Of a DNA stretch of 64,000 nucleotides, positions 1 through 10,000 are shown piece by piece; position 1 is the stretch's first letter, and each line of letters begins with the position of its first letter. Made by a program: the position numbers and the translations under genes. The DNA is taken from positions 5,890,001 through 5,954,000 of the forward strand of contig NW_024465777.1 in NCBI RefSeq assembly GCF_017591425.1, in the 5' to 3' direction. This DNA is from Ochotona curzoniae. Lineage: Eukaryota > Chordata > Mammalia > Lagomorpha > Ochotonidae. The notes beneath the pieces were generated by a model, which worked only from the letters and a program-made list of their open reading frames with translations, did not search any database and had not been told where the DNA came from.

Positions 1-399
1 ATGCTGCCAAGAGAGGCCGAGACTAGGCGGGAGGTTGCCCGCGGCCCTTCGGTGAACCGCGGCGCTTCCTCCACAGACGAATAGATTCCCAGGTCTGGTA
101 CACGTGGGGGTGGAGTCTTCCCCGAGGCCTGGGGAACCGGGTGGTGTCGTCTGTTCTCCCTAAATCCGGTGTTCAGCTCTGCCATTAGCACCCTGGATAG
201 GCGGGGCCAAATCTCTCCCTAAACCCTAACCAGTCCCTCCAGGAACCGAAAAGCCCGAGAAGTCACTGGAGAAGGATTTCTGGCCCAGCCCCGGTGCAGT
301 CCCGTTTCATCACGCAGTCCTTATGACTCCCCTGGCAGTCACTCTCGTCTGACATCGCCCCGCGACGTGACTAAACGCCACTTGCAAAAAGTTTGCAGC
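1..399. other. Upstream flank of SESN2, no gene seen
   Basis: This is non-repetitive, moderately GC-rich DNA. It includes TGACATCGC at 350-358, which fits the TGACNNNGC core of an antioxidant response element except for the preceding base. I see no coding exon. Confidence 0.5.
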
Positions 400-414
400 A
401 TTCGTCCCAGGCCG

Positions 415-427
415 ACTACAACTCCCA
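415..427 (+). promoter_or_regulatory. ZNF143/THAP11-type motif
   Basis: The sequence ACTACAACTCCCA matches the conserved ACTACANNTCCC promoter word bound by ZNF143 and partners. It lies just upstream of the CCAAT boxes, a typical position. Confidence 0.6.
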
Positions 428-451
428 AAAGCGCTCGCGCTCCGCCGGCGC

Positions 452-461
452 GCCGATTGGC
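452..461 (-). promoter_or_regulatory. Inverted CCAAT box (NF-Y), distal
   Basis: GCCGATTGGC contains ATTGG, the reverse complement of CCAAT, with the flanking CCGATTGG form favoured by NF-Y. Confidence 0.6.
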
Positions 462-514
462 CGAGCGCTAGGCTCCAGGAGGCGGGGTTCTCTCCGCCTC
501 CCCGGGAAACAGGT

Positions 515-524
515 ATCCGATTGG
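515..524 (-). promoter_or_regulatory. Inverted CCAAT box (NF-Y), proximal
   Basis: A second TCCGATTGGC lies 63 bp (about six helical turns) after the first, so both would face the same side of the DNA. Such phased NF-Y pairs are common in TATA-less promoters. Confidence 0.6.
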
Positions 525-951
525 CTGAGCCGCCGGGGCTTCTGCGTTCCCCCCCCCCCGCCCTCCTCCCGGAGCCAGCAGCGGGCTGCTAGGCGCCGTG
601 GGTGTCAGAGCCGGACGAGCGCTGGGCAGTTCGGCCGCGGGGATGCTGAGCGGCGCTGGGTCCGGGAGAAGCCCGGGCCACTGCGGACGGCCGAGGTACT
701 CAGGGCCCTGACGAGCCCCTTCCGCGGCTGACACTCCGGAGCTGACGAGGCCAACTCGCTTGTCCCAAGAAGACAGACAGGGTCGGCAAGAGTCCTTCGG
801 CCGGCAGCACCGGCCGCGCTCGGGGCTCTGGAACGACCTGGAACCCCCTCCACCCCGAGAGGCATCGCGGAATTCTCGAGCCTCCCCGGCGGCCGCCTGC
901 GGGCGTCTGTCCACAACTCCCTTCAGCGACCCGGTCCTGCTGGCGCACACC

Positions 952-1047
952 ATGATCGTCGCAGACTCCGAGTGCCGAGCTGAGCTCCAAGGCTACCTGC
1001 CCTTCGCCCGGGGAGGCGGAGGCGGTGGTGGCCCGGGGACCGGGCAG
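952..1047 (+). CDS. SESN2: SESN2 coding exon 1
   Basis: The exon encodes residues 1-32, from [12 protein letters not shown] to GPGTGQ, and ends in phase 0 at the donor CAG|GTAAGC. After residue 20 there is a run of seven glycines made from GGA/GGC/GGT codons, where the human protein as I recall it has a mixed Gly/Val/Asp stretch. This is probably local slippage in a disordered N-terminus. Confidence 0.95.
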
Positions 1048-4000
1048 GTAAGCGGCTCGGGGAGGGGGCGTGCAGCGACGCAACCGGACTCCGAGGTTGC
1101 ATCAACCTGTCCCCTCCCAGGGCTGTGCAAGCAGCTCCCTGGTGCTCGAACTCGCGGCCAATGGGAGGGAAGCCTTCTTGGTGCTCTCCGGTGGTTTGCA
1201 CTCTTGCAGGGAGAAGAGGGGAGATTGAGCGTCTTCAAGTCCAGGCAAATCCCGGCCTGAGCCGCCGGACCACTCCTTCTCCCCGCCCCCCTTCCGCGGA
1301 TTCTCTTCCTCTTAGCGGGGCGCGGGCGGGCAGTCTCCTAACGCTAGGGACAAGGGGACGCATGGACCCCGCCAGCGAGCGTTGATCTCGTCCCCAACCC
1401 TTTCCTGTAACCGGGTAATCCCAAGGGGTCAGGATAGTTGTTGCCCCGTCCCTCTCTGGAGGCGGCCACTGCCTGGGGCACCCCTGGCCGCGGCTGGGGT
1501 GCATCGGGCTGCGTCCTAGGAATGGGGCTGAGCTGTTCCAAGTTTCTTTCACAGCCACGGCTCCACTCCTGCCCCCCACCTCTGGCCACCAGGATCCTAG
1601 AGGGACTTTTCAGGGAGGCTGCGATCTCAGAATTTGCACCCTCCCACACACACCCACTAGCAGCGATAATAAGCATCTTATCATTTATTAACCACCTCCT
1701 GGGTGTTAGGCTCCTGGTTTTGACTTTTTTTTCTTGTAGCCCCATTTTGCAGAGTGATAAGATTGAGGATTAAGACAGGCTTAGGGAAACATTGTCTTCA
1801 CTCACCACCACCACCCTCCCCAACCTTATTTTTGGGCCTGGTGCCTCCCGTATTTGGGCGAGTGCTTGACCCTGCATTGAGTGTTGCTTTTCCCCTTAGT
1901 TTCTAGGCGGGCTGGAAGGCGGCTCAGTTCTAGTCACAAGCTCTTTAACCCAGGAGGGAAAAAAACAAACTCAGAAACTGCTTTGTTCAAGCATCAGGAT
2001 TCCCGTGGGTCCTTTCTACAGGGGTGAGAAGTGGGGGAATTTGTGGCTAGGCTCTTCTGCTAGCCCCCTTCTGCCCTGCTTGCCTGGTTTAGAAGCCCCG
2101 TGGGGAGCAACTTGCCTCCCTTCAGTGTGACTTTGGCCCAGCCTGGTTCTTTGTGGGCCACAGACATGATGTGGTCGCTGAGAGCAGCCAAGCACTGGGC
2201 ATGCCAGGGCTGGGTTCATGTCCCAGCCTCCCCACTCCCTGGCTCGGGGATCTTGCCCTGGTGATCACTTCTCCTTTGCAGTTTCTTCCCACGGGGACCC
2301 GATAGGATCTCCAAGGGAGTGTGGGGAATATTCCCTCGGAATCCCAGCAGTGGCTGGGGCGTAGCGCCTGGAACAGAGTCGCTGCTGGAGCACACAGGCT
2401 TGTTGGCGTATGGACAGAGCACACTTCTGTCCTCCTGGCCCACCTCTCTCTGTGCAAAGGTGCCTGGAAAGTGGTCTGGGGAAGAAAGAGTGCCTTGGGT
2501 TGTCTTGGTGGTGGGGGGAGCTTCAGGGAGGGGTCTTCAGATGGAAGCTGCTGAGGGGAGAGCTGTGGTGTCTGGGGTGCTTCTGTGATTGCTTGTAGAG
2601 GAGGTATCTGCCTGGACTAGACTCCCGAGAAGGTAGCAGGCACAGAGCTCCCAGAACCTGTGCCCAAGCTAGGGCTTCTACCCATCCCTTACTTTGCCAC
2701 ACACTCCCTTCCGGGATGGGTGGGGGTCAGGGCCTGCAGATGTGTGTGTACTTCCAGAAAGTTCTGAGAGAAAGGGTCTCCAAAAAATTAATGCAAGTTA
2801 TAAAAAAAAAAGCAAATGGATTTTAAAATCTCTACCCCCAAAATTAACTTCTCTTTTAATACCATTTTCCGTGGACTTTTTGACGCCCCCTTTTATGTTT
2901 TCAGAGCCATCTTTTGGGCCCTGGAGCAGCTTCCTCCACCATCACTTCCTCTGCGGGGAGCCGGCTCTGCCCCTCGCTCAGCTCAGTCCCCACATATGCA
3001 GTCCACCTTCTCAGTGGCAGGAACTCTTGTCCCAAATATGCGACCGGGCGGTATGATTAGATGTTTCTTGCTGGACTTGGAAACACCCTGCAGGTGTCTC
3101 AACCCTAGTGCTGTTCTTTCTTGCTACCTCCAAGAGCTTGCAGAGACAGGCCCTGACCCCAGGAACATTCAGGCCTTGAAATCAGATCTGTCTGCCTTGT
3201 GCCTCTCTCAGAGAGGACCTTGTTGAGCCTCCATGACCCATTGCCGAAGAAAAGATAAAACCTGTTGCCCTCAGGGTGGTTGTGAGGAAGTGGATGGCGA
3301 TAAGACGTTATAGCCTGACACCTGATTGTGGTGGGCATCTAAGTGTGTGGCACCCTACTACTGCCACCACCAAGACTGAAGGTTAAGGGCTCCTTGGGTC
3401 ATGTCTCCGTCTCAAGGGGAAACTAGAGGCTGTGAGTTTGGGGAGGGGTGAGTAGTGTCTGCTCCTTCCCAGCCCACAGTGAGACTCAGCAGGTGTCTCC
3501 TGCCACTCTGTGTCTGGATAAGACCCCAAGAATAAAGGTGGAAGCTTTTGCCGGAAGTCAGTTCAGGTGGTGGGCAGCATCTCTGCAAGCCACCTGGAGT
3601 TGGGGTTCCTAGACCTGGGACCATCCCCAGAAGCTGGGCTGGTGGAGTGCAGAGGACCTCAGCAGCCAGAAGCCTGGGCTAAAGTCGGTAGTTGGTCACT
3701 TGTCACCAAGTGTGTTAGTCCTTTGGAACATAGAGAAGGCTCTATTGCCATCCGAGGAAGGTTAGCTGGAACCTGCATGCGAACACCTGAGTGACAGCAT
3801 TAGAGCTAGGCACAGAGCCCTGAGACCTTGAGTCATCCTCCTACCCCATGGGACCACCACAGTTGGCAGCAGGAACAGCCAGCCTCCGCCCTGCTTCTGC
3901 TTCACGCTAGTGTGTTACCTTGAGCGGGTGACTTGCTCCAGCTAGACCCAGTGTGTGTGCCCTGCAGGTGAGGAGCCGTATGTGGGGAGCCATGATGGAA

Positions 4001-7000
4001 CACCAGATCGCTGGGATTGCAGCAGGGAGGAGCTCTTGGCCCTGCTGAATGCCACATGCCAAAACCTCAGGCTATGGAGCCAGTGAGCAGCCTACCAATG
4101 GGGAGTAGCTTCTGCACCTGCAAACTCAGCTAGCCTAGCTCCGGACCGGAAGTAGCTTGGCCTTTTAGAGCCTTGTTCCTCTTCCATCAAATGGCCCCAG
4201 TAAGGGGTTAGTGCTTAGGAAGTCAGGGCCTAGCCGGTGGGAACCAGCATTGGTACCTGCCATTGTTTTTGTTGACTGTCTAGCCCAAGCAATGGAGCAG
4301 GGAGGGGCTGGGCCAATTTGGGGACTGTTGCTTCTTGGCAATGGGTCCATGCCTTGCCCACTTTCCCTGACTTGCCCTGGGGCCAGGGTCAGTGAAATAT
4401 TGGAGCTGTGAGTTCAGACAGGCTTGACCTTGCTTTGAGGCTTTTACGCTATCTGTTCCCTCTGGCTGGAGCGCTGGTCCCTGGAACCCCATGTAGATTG
4501 CAGCTCCTTTGTGACTTTTACTGTCTATTTACACAAGTATGTGCCTGCTCTCCGACTCATACTCTCTGTGGTCTGTTGCATTCACCTGATAAGATCTGTG
4601 AAGTCCTTGTCAGCTTCTGACTTTGCCATCAGATCCCAACCCATATGGAGGCTGAGGCTTCGTCTTGTCACTGCTGCGTTCTCACCACCTATAGTATAGT
4701 CATCACAAATACTTGTCAGATGAACAAACGGGTATCAGTCCTACCTGGAAAGCACTTAGCACAGCACCTAACACCTCTGAACTTGATCAATGCATGCTGT
4801 ACACAGCACTCCTCACACAGCATGCATGTGAGCTTGGGCCCCACCCTAGACCAAATAAAGTAGACTTGGGATTAAAAAGAAAGAAAGAAAGAGAGAGAGA
4901 GAAAGAGAGGGAGGAGGGAGAGAGGGAGGGAGGGAGGGAGGGAGAGAAGGAAGGAAGGAAGGAAGGAAGGAAGGAAGGAAGGAAGGAAGGAAGGAAGGAA
5001 GGAAGGAAGGAAGGAAAGGTGGACCCCTGGAGCCTGATCTGGGCTTCTCTAAGTGTCCTGCTTGGGCCAAGAAGCCTTTATCTGAAGGAGGAATGAAGTT
5101 CATGGGAGCTGGCCTCTGGGAGGTGCTGTCCCAGGCCGAGTTGCCAGGGTAGGCGTGCAGGTGCTTCTCATCAGTCAGTCCTTCATGACTCTAGTCAAAG
5201 TTGAGACTACGATCCGCAGTATTCAGTGAGGAAACTGAAATTCGTACAGCAGGTGGTGGAGCTGTCTCAGGCCAGGATGCTGTGTCAAGAGCCCCCCCCC
5301 CCCCCATCCTTTGCTGCCCCCTATGTGCTTCTTAGTGTGTTATTGCTACTGGGAATCAGGGGTGGGGCCACACCCACCGCTCAAAGTCCCTCCGGTGTCA
5401 GTGCCTTCCTTTGGCAGTGCCCGGGTCAGCTATTGGGGCGACTTGGGATTCCCAAGGCTGTTCCCTGTCCCTTCCCAGCACCTCCCCGCAGCCCTACCCT
5501 GCCCAGCCCTGCAGTGGTTTTCTATCTGTCCTCAGCTCTCTGGAGGGGGAGGCCCAGTTTGTGGAGTCAGCAATCCTTATCTCCCAGACAGAGCTGTTGG
5601 GCTTTTTCTCCTGGGTGAGGGAGGGGGAGGGGTGGAGAGGGAGCCTGTGGGGAGTGCGCTGGGCTGGCCTGGGTGCTCCCGGGAGCATGGGCTGCCAGGG
5701 GCCTGAGCAGACAGTTCAGTCACCTGTTGTGTCCCAGATCAGGCTCCAGGAGTCGAAGTCACTTTCCCAGAACCACCCTACAAGTTAGGGGCATGCTTGG
5801 TGCCTCAGGCAGGACTTACAGGGCCCAGTAGTTCTTTGCCTTAGTGTCTTCCAGTGCCCCAAGAGCATTGCCTCTCAGGCTGCTTTCAAAAACTAGACCT
5901 CAATTAAAAAAAAAAATCTTAAATGTCTTTATTGAATTTGGTTCATAGATAAAAGGGCAGAGAGAAACACAGCAGGGAAAAGAGTGTCATTTGCTGCTTC
6001 ACTCCCTAAGTGCCCATGACAGCCAGGGCTGGACCAGGCCAAAGCCAGGAGCCAGGGATTCATTCCCAGCCTCCCGTGTAGGCAGCAAGGACCCAAGGAC
6101 TCAGGTTATCACCCGCTCCCTGCAGTAGCAGAGCTTGGGACTGAACCCTGAGCAATGCAATATGGGATGTCACAGCTGAACCACTTGGCAAAATGCCCAG
6201 TGCTAAGACTGGATCTTAATGCTGAACAGAGAGAATTGGATGTGAGGGGAGGGGTGGACACCAGTGTCCCTGTCTGGTGAGAGTGTGACTCTGGTTTGGG
6301 TAAATTGTTTCCAGAGCCTGTGCTGATCCCCTCTCCCCACTGCCAGCTCCAAATTCAGTAAGAACCTGTACACATGTATTGCTGCCCTGCTTTGCTTTTC
6401 TGCTTGCCTGTCCGGTTTGTATTTACAGACTAGCATCAGTGACCTGGCCCTGCTCCCTAGTGATTGGGAAGTGGGGAGATGTACAGCGATTAGAGGACAG
6501 GCTCTTTAGAAGCAGAAACCCTGAGGTTTTGGGCCTTGGAGGGAGGGTTAGAAAAGGCTGTCTGGACGACGGTACAACTTAGCTCTGCGGAAGGAGTGGA
6601 TGGGGGAGGGCAGTAGACCTGGGTCTCTGATTTACTGGAAGGCAGGATTTTCAGGCAGCCGATCAGGCTCACACTTCAGAAAGCTACTCGCAGTGCTGCA
6701 CTAGAGATGGGTAGGAGAGAGCAGGAGGACAGTTGGTGAAGTCAGAGGTGATGCCCTGGGCAGGAGGTGGCAAGGGTGGCCTGGGAGGGAGCCAGAGGCA
6801 GGAGTCAAAAGATGTGATCATTTGTCAGAGATGGAAGCTGTTTCCTAGGCACCTCGGGTAGTTGGCTACTGGGCTCAGTAGACCGGCAATGGGGTGTTCT
6901 AGCTGGCCTTTCTGGGGCTTCTAGAATGTGGCTTCGTGTGTATTTCCCAGCTCCAGGCTCCTCTGACCCAGTCTTATGGGGTTCTTGGGTCCCTGCCCAA

Positions 7001-10000
7001 TTCTAGAAGCATCCAGCCTGGGGTGAACCCTCTTTCTTGCTCACCTTCCTGCAACCTGCCAGACAGGTCTCTCTTCTGGCTGCTCCACACAGGGCGCATC
7101 AGCAAGGTGGTTTGGGGTGCTCATGGTCGCCCCTTGGATAGGAGGAGGAGCCTGGAGAGATTACAGCCCTCCTTATCCTCCCATCTACCACCAATTAACC
7201 CCCTGTCTTTCCTCCCAGGAGCAGAGGGAGAGCCGAGCCTGGCGAGGTCCTCGCGGGCCCAGTGCCTTCATCCCAATGGAGGAGGTAAGCTTGGAAGGGT
7301 TTGGGATCCTTGCAAAGAGAGGACCCTGGATGTTGGTGGGCCAGGTTATTTCATGCCCCTTATGTTAGAGCTTTGGAACGATCACTTCCAGTGTCTGTTC
7401 CACTGAACTCACAAAGCAGCTTTGGGAAGTAGGCATTAGTGACTCCAATTGACTGGGAGGGAACAGACTCCAGATGAAGGGATAACGACCCAGCCACACT
7501 CCTCATCCCCACAGGAGTACCTGTTTTCCCTTAATAAGTTAGGACTGACTACTCTGGTGGGTGTTGTGGCTCAGCAAGTTAAGTCACCACTTGGGATACC
7601 CACATCCAGCATCAAAGAGCTAGGTCAAGTCCTTTCTCTTGTGCTTGCAATCCAGCTTCTTGCTGGCAGTGGTGGCTCAAGTGCTTGGGTCCCTGTGAGC
7701 ACATGAGAGAACTGAAAGGAGTTCTGTCTTCATGGCTTCAGCCTGGCCCTGTCCTGCTTGTTGCACGTGTTTTGGGGCATAAACCCACAGATGGAAAATC
7801 TCTGTCACTCTGCCTTTCAAATAATTGAAAATTTAAAAATAGGGGTCAGCACAATCATTCAACTGCTAATTCTTGCCTTGCAAGTGAGTGCCAGCATCTC
7901 ATACGGGTGCTAGTTTGTGCCCTGGCTGTTCCACTTGCCTTCCAGCTCCCTGCTTGTGGCCTGGGAAAGCAGCAAGGGATGGCCCAGAGCCTTTGGGCCA
8001 TGTACCCACATCGGAGACCTGGAGAAGCTCCTGGCTTCAGCTAAGGCCATTGCAGCCATGTGGAGAGTGAACCGGCTAATGAAAGATCTTTTTTCTTTCT
8101 TTCCTTCTCCCTGTAAAATCTGCCTCTCTCTCTAGTAAAGATAAACAAACAACAGCAACAAACAACAACAACAAAAAAAGAAAATTAAAGCAATAAATTT
8201 TAAAAAGAAAAGAAACATTTATTTATTTATTTTTATTGGAAAGTCAGATTTACAGAGAGAGAGACCTTGAGACCTTCCATCTGCTGGTTCACACCCCAAG
8301 TAGAACTGAGCTGATCTAAAGCCAGGAGCCAGTAGCATCTTCTGGGTCTCCCACATGGGTGAAGGGTCCCAAGGTTTTGGGCCATCCTCGACTGCCTTCC
8401 CAGGCCATAAGCAGGGAGCTAGAAGGCAAGTGGAGCATCAGGACAAAAACTGGTACCCATCCATATGTGGCATGTGCAAGATGAGGATTTAGCCACAGGG
8501 CCATGGCGCTGGACCCCAAGAAACATTTTCTTAAAAATAATATATATATTATGTATATAATTCATATTTATAATATATAATATACTATATAGCATATATA
8601 ATATATAATATACTATATAGCATATAGTATATTATATAATATATATTATAACCTATTGAGTGTTTCATATATATATATATATAAAAGAAAGTACACTACC
8701 AGGACTGACATAGTGATGTAGCAGGTAAAGCTGCTGCCTGTAATACCAACATCCCATTTGGGTGCTGGTTCTGGCCCTCGTTACTCCGTTTTCTAACCAG
8801 TTCCCACTAAAGGCCTGGGAAAAGCGAAGAGGATGGCCCAAGCGCTTGGTTCCTCGCCACCCACATGGGAGACCCAGATGAAGCTCCTGGCACCTGGTCT
8901 TGTCCTGGCTCAGTCCTGGCTGTTAAAGCCTCTCAGAGTCAATCAGCAGATGGAAGATTTCTCCCTTTTGTCTCTCCATCTCTCTCTATAACTCGATTTT
9001 CAAATAGGTAAATCTTTGCTTGGAAAAAGCAAACAATTAAAAAATAGACCTGTTTGTATCTTTTTCACCCTTGACTATACATGCTATAATATTTTTTTGT
9101 TTGTTTTGAAAGTAATACTCATAAAAACCTATTGAGTGTTTCAGAAAGCCCTGATCCCTTAAAATTCACCTGGCAAGGAGATCATCACTACTAGCCTTCC
9201 CCCGGTTTCCCGAGAGCAGAGCGCTCAGGTTGTGGCTCACAGCTTGCTTTTTTGCCCTTTCTCTTGCTAGCCCTCAGCGCGTCAGCAGAGCCTCCTGTCC
9301 TCCCTGAGTCAGTTTCCTCGGGCCGTGCCCAGCAGGGGAAGGATGACCCCATGTGCTAGGCACTGTTCTAGGGCTGGGCGAGCAGTGAGCAAGACACGGG
9401 CTTCTCTGCTGGGAGGAGCTCGTGTGGGCGTACATACGGGTGTGGCAGCACCTTCAGAACACACACAGAACCTCGGGGGTTTTTTCCGCTTCATGGAACG
9501 AGGACCACTGTGTCTTGTGCGTCCTGTCATCTTAGCTTTCCTAGCTGGAGACCAGGTGGTGGAGCTGTGAATGATCGTCTTGTGTCCACTGCCCCCTCTG
9601 TGAATGCGAAGTCTGCAGCCCCTGCTGATTATTTATGTCTGCAGCCTGGAAAATTTTGGTTTTATTTTTGAAGTTTTATTTATTAGAAAAGAGGAGGGGT
9701 GGGCCTGGTGCAGTAGGCTAAAGTCCTTACATTGCACACGCCAGGATCCTATATGGCTGCCGGTTCTAATCCCGGCAGCCCTGCCTCCCATCCAGCACCC
9801 TGCTCATGGCCTGTGGGAAAGCCTTGGGAACCTGCTCCTGCACGGGAGACCTGGATGAAGCTCCGAGTTCCTGGCATTGGATCGGCTCAGCTCCGACCAT
9901 TCTGGTCACTTGGGGAGTGAATCAGCGGATGGAAGATCTTCCTCCCTGTCTCTCCTCCTCTCTGTATAGCTGACTTTGCAATAAAAATAAATAAATCTTA

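Larger units (their letters stand above)
400..1070 (+). promoter_or_regulatory. SESN2: SESN2 CpG-island promoter and 5' UTR
   Basis: The stretch is very GC-rich with many CpG dinucleotides and no TATA box, as expected for a broad housekeeping/stress promoter. It contains a ZNF143-type motif, two inverted CCAAT boxes 63 bp apart, and the first coding exon. The exact transcription start cannot be read from sequence; it probably lies between about 540 and 700. Confidence 0.75.

Noticed and set aside
393..1260. Several long open frames on both strands of the promoter region
   Set aside because: High GC content suppresses stop codons. Only the frame starting at 952 has a recognisable product (SESN2 exon 1).
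4713..5103. Open frames rich in Glu/Arg/Lys or Pro/Ser/Leu
   Set aside because: They translate the purine microsatellite and have no conserved product.
9309..9570. Overlapping open frames on both strands in intron 2
   Set aside because: No similarity to a known family, no splice context, and not needed by the SESN2 reading frame.
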